A stretch of DNA of 64,000 nucleotides from Xiphophorus maculatus (lineage: Eukaryota > Chordata > Actinopteri > Cyprinodontiformes > Poeciliidae), in contig NC_036456.1 in assembly GCF_002775205.1 (NCBI RefSeq), positions 10,195,463 to 10,259,462 of the forward strand. Direction: 5' to 3'. Shown here piece after piece: positions 1 to 12,400 of the stretch. The notes below the pieces were generated by a model. It saw only the letters and a program-made list of their open reading frames with translations. It was not told the DNA's origin and did no database searches. The position numbers and the translations under genes were made by a program. The first letter of the stretch is position 1; every line of letters begins with the position of its first letter.

Positions 1-3000
1 AACATTCAGGTTATTGGGGTAAAACACGACTAACTAGCAATACTTTGAAATGTACAGTACATGACTGAGCACAAATTACAACCCAGTATTAGAACCCATG
101 TATTGGCATGACCATCCCTTCTGTTCTGTGTGTTCTTACTGTGTATAGAGCTGAAAACTCATGTAGCAAATGCCGAAGTTTCTCTTGTACCTGCTTACTC
201 CGACTGAACAACCAGCAGCAGATTCAGCAATCCATGACTCTGAGCCTAAATTGTGTCATCAAACCATTTTTATAATGTTATATGTACAGCAAAACATAAC
301 AAAAAAAAAAAAAAAAGCACATCATGAAAAAAAAAATTGGGGGAAAAACATGAATGTCATCATCACAAACCAGTACCATCCCTCACTTTCCTTTACCCTC
401 CTCCCTATTCATGAATCTGACTGCAACCCTGGGCTGGACCAAACAGCCAATCACCCCGTCCAACCATAACCTTCCACAACCTTCTGCATGTGCCCCCCAA
501 CCCATAGCCTTGCTGCAAAGCTTTAACTACTTCATTTCAAACTGGTTGGACCAGTCCAAGACCCGGTGCCCGGTCAGAGATCAATGCGACGCCGCCTCTG
601 CAGCGAGGGGCGTCAGGTTGCTCATGATGTACGGTTGTGTGTGTGCACGGGCGTGATGCGGACGCTGTGAACGACAGGCCGCGTGCGCGCGCGCGCTTGT
701 GTGGTTGAGAGTTGGTGCAGACGTGCAGATCACGCTTACCAACTGCGGCGTTGCCTGGACGACATTCTGCCCGCCAGCTCACCAACTGTAGAATGCAAAC
801 AGCAATGCAAGTGTGGCATGCCTCTGTACCCAGTGTGTGTCCGGTGCCTGCGCTGGAAATGCATAGGACAAAAAAAAACATATGTACTATATAAAAGATA
901 TATATATATATATCTATATACATATATATAATAAGAGAAAATACGACTTTTTAAGATAAACATATGAGATAAAGATGTGTTTCTTTAAAAAAAAAAGAAG
1001 AATTGTAACATCTGCATGAAATGTGTCTTTGAATGCAAATATAACTTTAAGGAGAGGAACTCTGACCACATGGTTACAGAAAACACTTGTTTACATTACT
1101 TTGAATGGTCAAAATTATCTGTAATAATTATTCCCAGCCACAAGCCAGTACTACAAATCTTTATGAGGACAAAACTCATCTAATAGCTGCGGTTATTCAG
1201 AGTAAATCCGTCACTGACTGAGGGAAAAGAAGGTTTGTTTCTTTTGTTAACCTCATTGGCATTGGATCGAAGTGCAAAAAGCACAAATTACAAAATCCTG
1301 TAGGTGTTTACAAAACTAGATGCACCAGCGGACCAAAGTAAAAGCTGAACTTAAAGTTTAGCGTATTTAAATATCTAAAACACTGTACCTGTTTACTCTA
1401 GGCATGGGCCGGTAGGAGATTCTCAGGGTATAACCTTCAGTATGTTTTCACTGCATCACATTGTTTACACTAAATAATTAAAACTAAAATATTTCACATC
1501 ATGTTTTTGCTTTATTTAACTCAGAAGCGCAACTATTTTGTTTTCCTGTTGCAGAAATAGTATAATACATATGTATTACATGTACAATTACTGTAATCAT
1601 GTGTATTATAATAATGTTGCTGATAACATTTATTTGATACTTTGACCTCTGAAAAAAAAGCAGAATAAACACCTGCTACTATTAGGAGTAGTTTTTAAGT
1701 GCTTATTAGAGCTTAGTCAGCTGGTGAATTAGTCAGGTTATTTGCTCCGGTAGAGCCGACAGTCAGCTGCTTAACAAAAACTCTATCTGCAGCTTTAAAA
1801 CAGTTTTACCACTGATGGTTTCCACATTATCTCTGTCCAGAAACGTTTTTCAACAACTTTCTATAACTTGTCAGTGAAGGAAAACAAGAGGCTTTAGGAT
1901 TCATAAAGCTGACCAGCAGTGCGCAAATTTAAGTCGCTATAATAATGAAAAATGTGAGTGATTTTAAAATCTTACTTTGAAAATACATCTTGGTATACCC
2001 TAGATTGCTGTAACTGGCCCATGTCTACATTTCAGCTAGTTTTGAATTCCACAGCAATGATTTTTGTTTGCATTATACCAACAATAGACATAAAAAGCTA
2101 ACCTCTCAAAACACATATTTTATATCTCAGAAGCTAAAGGAGCTTCTTTTTTGTTCAAAACACTCATCTTACTCAACCACTCTGTTTTCTCACACTCTTT
2201 TGAGCAATATTTTCCTGATTTCACACTGAACTCCAAACCCACTAAACTAGCTACAGTGATGGGCAACATGTTAGCATCGCAGCACCACAATAATTGGACT
2301 GTTCCACTTTGCTGCAGATCAACTCTGGTGTCACAACAGCGAGAAGTTAGTGGTGCTGACAGACGAGATTTCCGAGCAGAAACATGTCAGACGACTTACT
2401 TTGATGCAGATGAGACGGTCGTTCTGATCACTGTGGGAAGAAGGAGAAGCGTGTCAGCTCTGCTGCTGTCATTTCCCCAATTTTAAGATTTAAAAGCTCT
2501 TTCACACATTTTGAGAGAAATCATTCTTGCTAATAAGCATAATTAGGAAGGAAGGTAATATTATTCAAAACGCTTTCGCCAAGGCCTTTATGCACTGGAA
2601 TCAAACATGTGGACTGCATGGTTTAAACTAGTCTAAGGGCAAATTTTGACTCCTAAAGACAAAGTGCACTGACTGTACTATAATGCATTTACTTATGGTC
2701 TGAGCAATGTATGTTTTCTACTTCACGTGAATGCTTTGCCCTGTGAAGTCTTACCTCTTTTGAAGACTTGGTCTTGCATATCTAATGTTAGAATGTAGTG
2801 ACTTGTACTGAACATCAGTGTTAGCTAACCTATGCTGTACATTTAGTTATGCTCCATTCTTTTTAAATATTCTGCTGATGTACAATCCAAACCATGAGTT
2901 TATGTTGTATTTTTGTTTGAGAGAGTGCGCTTTCTTTACCACGCTGATGTTTGATGGGCTTAGGGGGATCTCCTGTGATTCTTTTGCTTTTTGAAGCGGC

Positions 3001-3774
3001 CACATTAAGTTTAAAAACGTGATAAATTTTCTTTCAGTTTATTACTGAGGAAAGAAGCTCATATTATTATAAACTGCACAAATGTACGGACTCCGGGTGT
3101 GGCGCTCTTAAGCAACAGCATTAAGAACGAACGCTCGCTGGTATGAATGTAAACTGCCAACCTTTTTCCTCATTTTTTTTTCTTTAATTGTGGCTTGCAA
3201 TTTATTTTTTACTTCCTGAATGAACAAGATCGTTTGCAAAAGGTTTCGAGCACCTGATGGTTTTCAATGATTAACTCAACCGCCCTATTAATTGTCTAGC
3301 ATTTCGAGTGATTGTAAATAGCTGTATCTCTACCAACTGCTTTTTTTATTCTTAGTTACCTGTCAGCCTTGCTGGTTTGGACGGATCCTGATGAGTTTGT
3401 ATTTGTGTCGCCGGGGAACGCTCCGCCTGACGAAGAGGACCATGAGGGAGGAATGTGCCAACATTGGCAGTCAAAAAGAGGGGGCTTTGCGGGGTTCAGC
3501 GCTGACTCCCTCTCTCTCTCTGATGCTGCTGCTGTAGAGGACTCTGGACTGAGGTCACACGTTCCAAGAACGCCTAAGCACTTGTAGCACAACTGTGTCC
3601 TGTTTTGCTGTTACTGTACAGTACTGATTGTTCTGCTTTTTCGTCTTAACATTTCCCGCCAAGATTGTGGATGCTGTTTCCTTTTCTCCTGCATTATCAG
3701 TTGTATGTATGATAAGCAGATATATACAGGGCTTTTGCTTTTTGTGGAGGTAAAAGAATTGCCAAAGGTGTCAG
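1..3774. other. intergenic or 3'-UTR-like sequence, no coding region recognised
   Basis: AT-rich with no supported exon. It contains an A run (301-316), a (CG/TG)-rich patch (about 640-710), a TA repeat (899-921) and a non-repetitive block at about 3060-3600 that looks constrained. In tetrapods the gene convergent with POLN is NAT8L. A long nat8l 3' UTR on the plus strand would fit, but nothing here proves it. Confidence 0.35.
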
Positions 3775-4858
3775 TACTGTGATGTACAAAATGCTTTAAT
3801 ACCCCTTGAACTTTCCTAGGTTTTGCCACTTTAAAAAAATACGTTTTTGTTGTACTTCATGTGATAGAGACCCACAAAGAAGAAGTTAGTGGGAAGATAA
3901 ATTGTTTAAAGTTTTTTTTTTTACAAATCAGTGTGCTGACCATTCAGTCCCCTCGATCAATACCTTGTCTTTTTATTGAAATTACCAATGTCTCTACCAG
4001 CCTTGCAAGTATACAGATTTAATTTTCCCTCAAAGTCCTAAATGAAGCGCCGACGATCCAGCCTAATTTGCAGTACCTTAATTCCGCCACACTTTCTGCT
4101 ATCTGAAAAATTCCAACGGTTTCTGAAAGAGGAGACGTCGCGCTTTCCAGCCTATATCGGGTAATTACGGTAATTTCATCCCCGCAGTAACAGGAAGTGA
4201 GATTAATTTGAGGGGCAATCTTTTAATAGATGGTAAATTGCGAAAATAACTGGCTGAATATTGAAAGTTCCAGTTGTTATGGCTAAATAAGAAAATATAT
4301 TTACTCACAGGACATTTAAAGAACTGCGTACAATTAAAATAAGCAAACATATCCATTATAATTTAGAACATAAAGAGTTAAATATGGAGGATATGTAACA
4401 CGTTTTTTCCCCCTTAATATTGTCTGCTGTTTAGTGCCATCAAGTTTCCCTGTGCCTGCTGAAGGAAAGCATCCCCACAGCATAATGCTACCACTGCTAA
4501 GTTCAACAGAGACCACAGAATCTTGTGTTTTGGTTTTCTTCTGCAGCTGTGGTCACAGGTGTTGCTTTGTCTTCATGATGCCATTCGTTTACTAATGTTC
4601 GGCTGGATTTATGCTGAGATTAAATTAAACACAAGGCAGACTATACTAATCAATAAAGTGGTATCGTCACAGAATTTAATTGGTAGGTGTCAGAGCAAAA
4701 GGGGCAGAATACAAATCCACATCACACTTTTCAGAAAGTTGCTACTGTGTGTTGGTCTATCGCATGAAATCCCAATGACACAGATTGAAATTTGTGATTC
4801 AGAAGTGGCAAAATGTTAAAAAGTTCCAGGGGTGTGAATATCTTTGTGAGGCATTGTA
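3775..4858 (-). mobile_element. decayed Tc1/mariner element with both ends
   Basis: The left end reads taatacccc ttgaactttc, and the right end reads the inverse (aaaaagttcc aggggtgtga, ending gcattgta). Both resemble the TIR of common teleost Tc1 elements, with TA at each limit. On the minus strand, 4516-4390 encodes [19 protein letters not shown], the conserved GGS.M.WGCF..GTG.L transposase motif, broken by stops on both sides. The left part (tctctaccag ccttgcaag) is the reverse of the transposase C-terminus. Confidence 0.8.
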
Positions 4859-6139
4859 AGTGTTGCTTATTTCCCCGCTGACATTACACCTATTTTGTCA
4901 TAATAACTTAAAAATATTGGTTGTTTCTTTTGGAAATATCTCCTGCCCACGTGCCATCTAATTAAGCAATAAGTACAACCAGACAAAACATGAAAGTAAT
5001 GATCCCCTACACAGATTTTCCTGGAAAAGATGAGATGCTGCATTCACATCACTCCCCTTTTATGGCACCTATTGCAGTGGCACAGATGCCAGCAGACTAT
5101 TGGCAATGACGTCTCATTAGATCAGCCTGAAGGGGAGATTGTAAAGTGTTTTTCTTGTTTTGTATGTTTTTTTTACTCAAAGCTGAAGTGCACAGGTGTA
5201 CCTCTGAATAATTGTAAAGATGCCAAAAAGAAATGACAGAAGAGGGATGACGGATGCTAAAGAACATACAGTTCAAGCAGACATGAGGACGAAACGCTGC
5301 AGCTGCTCTGAAAGCGTTTTTGGCTGTAAACACCTCTTAACTCAGCTCCTAGACTCCTGGTTAATTTACTCCGCCAAGACAAACTGAACATGTTAATCAT
5401 GCAGATGTTTTACTACAAGTGAGACTGACAGCATTTCTTTAAATCTCCTTGTTAGTAACTGTAAAACTGTAAAGTATATTTCAATGTAAATAGTACTTTG
5501 GGTCATTTTTACACCTTTTATAACTGTGAATATGGATTTAAAATTTATATTAAAATTATATTTACAAATGGTTTCAGAGCCTCAACAGTGGTGCAGGTGC
5601 TACCTCACCGCAAACCCACGATGAGTGGCAGCAAACCCTTTCAGAGGCAGCAGTAAGCGCCATCTTAGCCCTGGTTCCTGTGACCCGGTCTTTGTCCCAC
5701 AGTGACGGGTTCGGCCACGGCCTTTTCTCTTCATGCCTGTCTGCTTGAACTCTGCAGACGAGTGTCAAAGCGCTGGAGGCAGCAGCTTTGTGAGCTTGTA
5801 GCTCAGGACCGAGTCTGTGTAGCTACATGGAGCTGCTGTGATGCAAATGCACTCTGTGCCCCGGAGCTCTGTCGTGGCTATTGTCTGTTACCAGGAAGCT
5901 GCACGAAGCACAGCAGAGGACAGATACACAGCCACACTGTGGGGAGGCAGACTGGTCAGGCAGGATGGAGGGATGGATGGAGAGATGTAGGAAGTCAGAA
6001 GTTGCCACAAGGGGAACCCTTTAACAATTGTTTTAAAGTTTAAAACACAAAAAGAAAGAAAGGGAATAACATTGGCTGAGAAAAGCATGGTGTAAACTGT
6101 TGTAATCACAGGTAAAGTGCCGAGTTAAGCTTTGCGCAT
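4859..6139. other. intergenic, nothing recognised
   Basis: No gene, RNA or clear repeat seen. A slightly GC-richer patch at 5574-6040 has open frames on both strands that look like chance ORFs. Confidence 0.5.
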
Positions 6140-6718
6140 TTAGGATGTTTTCACACCTGGTAGTCCGGTAGACTCTCTTCGATTGGGGGACAAAAATTGC
6201 AAAATTTGTCATATTGTCAACTGCTGCGGTTCGCTTTCACACTGAACTTTGTCAAACGATCCAAAACCTTTGAAAAAACCCCTCGCCTGTGGTGGCGCTG
6301 TACTAAGAGCCACCGAAGGAAACTACACAAAAACCTCAGAAGAAGAGACGAGCTAACTTCCTTCTTCACAAAATCTAAACAGATTTTAGCGGTTGCAGGA
6401 TTTGTCTTTTGTCTTTGGTAAAGGACTATGGGTCATTTCCTGCTAAAGCTAGACTTTTGTGTTTGTTTTGGTTGTATTTACCCAGAATGCCCTGATCCTG
6501 AAGCAGACTCTGGTCCGCTTGGCATTCACATATGCATTTGAACCGTTCCAGAGTTCACTTTAACCGAACTGAGACCTAGGTTTGTAGTTCGCTTTCTTGG
6601 TCCGCATCAAAGTTTGATTGGGGATTCACACTTCCCCAAACGAACCAGACTTTCTCGGCAAACAGACTAGAGTTGAAGTGAAGTGGACTAAACAGGGCTG
6701 GTATGAACACACCCTTAA
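6140..6718. repeat. MITE-like element with terminal inverted repeats
   Basis: The left end ggatgttttcacacctggta and the right end ctggtatgaacacaccctta are imperfect inverted repeats. The interior repeats forms of cgaac..actttg and gaaccagac on both strands, as in teleost non-autonomous DNA elements. There is no transposase and the family is not assigned. Confidence 0.6.
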
Positions 6719-7070
6719 TGATCTCCTACTGGGAATAAAACTGAGTAGGCAGTAAAACACCATGAAGGCCTGGTAGGTTCAATCAGTCTGCCCTAACCTC
6801 AGTGAGACTGCACTGGAAAGCTGTCTTTTAGCCTTCAGCTCCCTTTGTGTCATTCCTTTGACAGAATGCTGTATTGTCACACCAGGATTGATATTATTAT
6901 TGTGACTTTACCCCATTTCTTTTATACTGACAACTGGACATTGTATAGCTGTAAAGATTGACTGAAAGATGACATGGTGTGCATATGCTGTATCGATTAA
7001 AGACAATGCATTGAGCTTTTACATGCTTGAAATAGTCAATTGTGTTTTTTTTAAATTCCAAAGATATAGC

Positions 7071-7249
7071 CAAGAGGAGGATTTTAGCGCTGTCAATCAA
7101 CACTGTGTACGTGCTGCTAGTTATCTCAATGGTGGAGAAACAACTTATCGCTACAAAAAAACTGTTTATTCACGATCGTCGGTGGCCATGGTAACTAGCC
7201 TGAGAATACATGGTGAGGTTGATTGACAGCGCTAAGACCCGCCTCCTTG
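7071..7249. repeat. short palindromic MITE
   Basis: The arms at 7071-7101 and 7218-7249 are inverted copies sharing tagcgctgtcaatcaac and differing at a few positions nearer the ends. A related left arm occurs at 28070-28105 in poln intron 17-18 sequence. Confidence 0.7.
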
Positions 7250-7659
7250 CTCTGATCATTTATTTCTACTTATTAGAAGGCTTGATTATCTGTCTCATAC
7301 TATACTGTCATGACAATGTGATAGTTTTAACAAATATGTAAGAATATGTAAAAAAAAAAGAAAAAGAAAAAGTAATTTAATAAAAGCAGCTTTAAAAGTC
7401 AAATAATGAATTAACCAGTTAAAAAAATTAATTAAGCTGTGCTGTAGTTAATCCCGATTAAGCACCCGATCTAAATATAAATGACAAAAAAAGTGAATTA
7501 TTTAAAATACATTTCTTATTGTCTACATAACAAAATAAGGATTCTTTTCAGTAGTTATCTGGAACTTAAAAAAATTATAAAAGCAAAACTTTCAGAATTT
7601 GAAGACTATTTAAGACTTTTAAGACTATTTTCTTATACAAATAAAAATGACATGGTGGA

Positions 7660-7965
7660 TATATTCATACTTCTTGTCCACATTTTGCAATGTTACAACC
7701 ACAAACTTGTTGTAGTTATCCCAAAGTCAAAATGGTCAAGCAAACATACATACAAATGATTATATCTGGTGAACACGCCATCCCCGCAGTGACACATAGC
7801 GGGAGCAGCATTATGCTTTGAGATGCTTTTATTTTAGGAACAGTAAAGCTGGTCAGAGTTGATACTAAGTCGGTTTTAGTAAATGTTGCTTTTTAATTCA
7901 ATCTTGAAAAAGAAAAAAAACTTTAAAGTGCTAAAAGACTTGAGATTAGTGTGGAGTAATATCTA
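7660..7965 (+). mobile_element. Tc1/mariner fossil fragment
   Basis: Begins with a TIR-like stretch (cacattttgcaatgttacaa ccacaaactt). At 7786-7850 it carries a decayed GGSIMLW-type segment (gggagcagcattatgctttg). Ends in sequence like ...agacttgaga. Frames are broken. Confidence 0.65.
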
Positions 7966-8386
7966 CAAAATGTAGCCGTTACCCTTTTCCTGTATTAAAG
8001 TGAATAAAAACTGGATAACAGTGTCTGAAATGAACTCCAAGAACCTTTAATTCCCATTGAAAACAGCTTTATCAGTATTTATTTTACTGAATAAAAACTC
8101 CCGTATCCACAAGTGCCTACACGCACATACCAGTCTCACGCCTCCCTTTCAATAGAGGCAGGCTGGGGGGCTTGCACACTTAAACCACCAAACAATGAAA
8201 GAATAGAGGGCCAGATTTCCATAACACTATCCTCTGCTCTTGCTATGAAGGACTTGTGATTAAAGTTTTCCTTATGTCAATAAATTCAGAGCACATTTTT
8301 CACATTAGAAGACGAATGGACCATTAAAAATGACAGAAAACGTTTTCAATTGGCTTAAATTGCGTGAATATGTTGGGCTCTGCCAA

Positions 8387-9416
8387 TTTATTTCCAAGGC
8401 TAATTGAAGGGCCGGTAGGAAAATAGGGAGATATAAAAAGGGAGTCTTGCTGTGGCTGTCAGACAAAAAGAAATTCGGTCAGTGTGCCAGAGAGCAGATG
8501 AATGTGTGAGCATTTGTGGAATGTGTGAGAGTGAAAGAGAGAAAGGCAAAAAAAAAAAAAAAAAGGGTGAGTGGGTTTGAGGCAAGTGAGCAGATAAAAG
8601 CTGAGCCAGAGAGAGCAAAGAATGGATGCTCAAAGACGAGCAAAAATTAGATCAACTGCTTTAAATCACGTTAACACATGCAACGAAAGGTAAAGTTTAC
8701 TGGAAACTGAACGAACCAAGATTTCATGGAGTCTATTCACTCCCTGGGCTCAAATTTCTCTTGTGAAATATCCATTATGGACTACACTTCTTTCATCAGA
8801 GCATCAAATATGGGAATAATAAAAGATGGTTTTTAAATTAGCTTAAAAAATTAACTTGGGGGTGAAAATCTGCAGTGTTTAAGTAAATCCAAAAGTCTCA
8901 GCATCAAAAATATATTAACGATAGAGACTAAAAAATGTTTGGTTATATCTAGAAGCTCAACTAACAACCAATTTTAGGAACCAATGAACATCGAGACCTC
9001 TTTAAAACATAAAACTTCACCTTGGTAACGAGGCAGAGGAAACATTTTTAGTCCTAACGAGATGTTTGTGTGCGTGAGTGAAAATGAGTGGGAGAACAGG
9101 AGGAGGTGGACGAGAGAGAGAGAGAGAGAGAGAGAACAGAACTGGTCCAATCCAGTCAGCGGTTGCCCCCAGAAACAGAAAGAGTGGAGGCAAGAACCAC
9201 GAGCTGCAGCTGCCTCGTTTCCATAGCAACCTGGATGCTGGATGAGTGAAGGAGGAGGCAGAAACTGGAAGCTGAGAGAGATGAACAGGATAAGAGACCA
9301 AGTAAGGGTCAAAACATGAGTGTGTAGCCAGCAGAAGGGTCAATGGAAAAAACTCGGGCCATAAGAAAGGAGGAGATTAGATCATTTATCTTGGTGTCGG
9401 AGGTGCAGAGGAAGAT
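8387..9416 (-). other. putative poln 3' UTR and downstream sequence
   Basis: No coding signal. The first AATAAA on the minus strand after the stop is at 8388-8393, so a 3' UTR of about 1 kb is possible, although not shown. The block contains a (GA)n run at 9112-9135, which appears as CT-rich sequence in the transcript. Confidence 0.3.
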
Positions 9417-9497
9417 TCAGGAGACAGAAGGCGGAGTGTGAAGCTCTGACATGGATCCCCAGGACTTGCCAATGGAGACCGCCACCTTCAGGGGTAC
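9417..9497 (-). CDS. poln: poln coding exon 27 and stop
   Basis: 81 bases, phase 0, acceptor TTCCCAG, ending TGA. Encodes [19 protein letters not shown] and a short tail. This matches VPLKVSLSAGRSWGHL of human POLN, but the long proline-rich tail of the human protein is absent here. Confidence 0.93.
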   Translation of the reverse strand, partial: VPLKVAVSIGKSWGSMSELHTPPSVS

Positions 9498-12400
9498 CTG
9501 GGAAACACAGAGGGGAAATGATGGCGTCACGTCACAAATACTCACCCACTCAACGCAAAGTATTTATACCAACTCAGTGTTTTTCTAAAAAATATTTTAT
9601 ATTTGTAGAAAAAGTTTCCATTCACCACAGAATTAGTCACCGCTAGATTCCTAACAGAAGTTTGAGTAATGTCACAAAATCTGAGAAAGTTCAAGGAGGT
9701 ATGAAAACGTTTTCATTAAACTCATGGTTTATTAACTTTAGCCACAAGATAGATCCACGTTTTCTGAAACAACTAAAAAAAACATGTATTTCTAATGAGT
9801 TTGTTCTCAAGGCGACAACAAAAAGTTAAATTTTTACTTCATTAAACATTGAACCAGGAACAGAGTCTCTTCACTTCCCTCACCGTCAGATGGACTCCGA
9901 CATGGTGGATGTACTGAAGGGACTCCATGGTGCTTTTCACCAAACCTGCACAAAATAACACATGCAGATGCAAGTCAAGAAGAATATACAAGATAACAAT
10001 ACAAGTTTAGACTGTATTAATGTCTCTAAATACCTGGACTAAAGAACCTGCCTAAAAATATCATGGATAAAGGGAAGGTGAACTAAGCACTGCTTCAGTC
10101 AACACCATTTCTTTGACTTTGGGTTTGTGTTTTATGATTAGACTGTTTGTTTTTCAAGTTTTTATTGCAAATTTATTAAATAAATCTATGGAAATAAAAA
10201 TAATAAAAGGTAACCAAACAATAAATATAGTATGAGACTGTATTGAATTAAAATCTATTAGAAATGGTGCTGGATCAATCACTCGATCAATCAATCAAGT
10301 TTATCTGTAAAGCACATTTCAGCAACAAGAAAGTTCAAAGTGCCTTACATCATAAAAACGCAAAAATACAAAGTCATAAAAGACTAAACACAGTCAACAA
10401 TTGAGAAAAACAGTAACAAACATTATATTTTAATAAATGCCATAATACAGAGCAATAAAAACCAGGACAAATCGCCTAAAAACAGTTTTTACCCGATGGC
10501 AATCATGGCACTAAATTCAAAGGCATAAGAACTTCTGCTCTTGACACCACTTTGTTATAAATGTAAATTCTGTTGCGACACCTCCAGGCGCTGCAACCAT
10601 CTTCTGATGTCTATTTATTTCTCATTTTGTACTATTCATTTCTTTATCTTGGTATATTACGTATATACACATAACCTGCATCTTAACTCGAGTCGAGCAA
10701 ATCTCAATCTCGTTGTAATCTGTTGATGACAATGACAAATAAATCTTATCTAATAATCAAAATCATCAATGCATGTGCACTGGGCGTAGTTCTTTCTGAA
10801 TAGACATTTAAAGCTATATTCTGTGTAGCTTCACAACAAACATCTCAAGAAACTCCACAAACAGATTCAGTTCATGTACAGAAATTAATATGTAACTAAA
10901 TCCAATCATAAATCACAAAATCTGTTATATATTTTCCAAATTGATCTTAGTTTTAAAGCAAAGCACTGCAATTCAGTTTGTTTACCACTGGTAAATAGTG
11001 TTATTTCTAAGGAAGTTTTAACTTGTCTTTTTATTTATTAAGTATCATGTTGAATGTGAAAACCACAGGAAGTAAAAGAGGTGATTCAGCAAGTTTAGGA
11101 GAAATGTAATATGTGTTTAAATGATTGTTCCCCCCTCAGACGTAGCTGCAGCGACAGACTTCAGTATATCTGCATCTGGCTTTCAACAGATTGAATTGCA
11201 TCAGTCACCTAATATTATCATAAACAAGCATTTAGTCTCAATGTTTTACATGTGGTCAATATATTTTGATATTTTTACAAGTAATATTATAGTAATACAT
11301 TTTTGAGAGGGATAAATAAAGTAGAATTCAATTCAATCATGTCTAACACACATAACAAAAAGAGAGGTCCTATAATAAAGTTTATATTCGTTTTTTAATA
11401 GTGTTTTTTAATTAGTGTGGGGTATTTTTTTAGGTGAAACTGGTATACCTGCAAACTGCTCCACCTGAGAATCTTCCACTTCATAAAGGAGCTCATCATG
11501 AAGCTGTGCTAAAAGCCTGTAGTAACATAAAACAATCAGAAACACATAAAATACTATTTGCTAATGAACATTTACTGACAATAGCAAAGCAGTCTTTTTC
11601 AAATAAACCAGAGTGAATGCGTCAGTACAGCCATGTTTACTTTGCACATTGCTAAGCTAACACATGATGAGACTGATAAATTTGGCGAAAGCTTCAAGTG
11701 TGTTTACTCTAGCTGACTGCTTGGCAGCAGCAGTCAGTCTCAGCTAATTTAGGTGGCTGGGGAGCCTGAGAGTGTTGTTTCTGTGTTCTGGTGTCACTTC
11801 TCCAGTGAGACAACAAGACCACCTGGAGGCACACGAAGCTAAGATCCTATGTACATATTACTGTTGAGTCTTTTTTACAAATAAAAGAAAGCTAATACAG
11901 AGTTTCATTTTTATTGTTGGTACCTGGCAGAGAGCGAGCTGGAGGAGGAGACCAGGTTAAACATGGTGATCATAGCCATCTTACAGAGATCAGCAGCAGA
12001 GCCTGGATTTAGATAAAGCACACAAATACACCTGTCTATTCTCAAAATAAAGCAGGAAACATTCAAAAGTCAAAGAATATTTTTTTCCTTTGTGCTTAAC
12101 AGACTATCAGTTAAATACATTTCAACTTTGCTTCAACACTTGTAGACTTCTCCAGACCTGGGAAATACTTTTATGAAATTCAGGACTTTTACAGATTGAA
12201 TATGAAATCTGCTGCCAACAGCTGGAACAGAGTGGAGCTGGTTCTGACCGGTGGTAAAAGTATCACAACTCCTACCCTGAACCACAAAGTTGACGGCCTG
12301 CCTCTCAGCCTGCATGCGGATCCCCCAGTCTGGGGAGCTGATGTGGGGAAGGAGACGTCGGCGTCCCATTAACGACACCACATAACCTAAAAAACAAAAC

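Larger units (their letters stand above)
9946..11448 (-). other. poln: poln intron 25
   Basis: Apart from the two repeats listed within it, the interval is AT-rich with nothing recognised. Another simple tail (aataaagtagaattcaattcaat) is at 11310-11335. Confidence 0.7.

Noticed and set aside
3369..3592. Overlapping 72- and 78-codon ORFs on both strands
   Set aside because: Open on both strands in the same segment with no recognisable protein family; more likely UTR or other noncoding sequence.
5702..6043. 113-codon cysteine-rich plus-strand ORF
   Set aside because: No family signal, overlapping open frames on the other strand and no splice or promoter context; looks like a chance ORF in a GC-richer patch.
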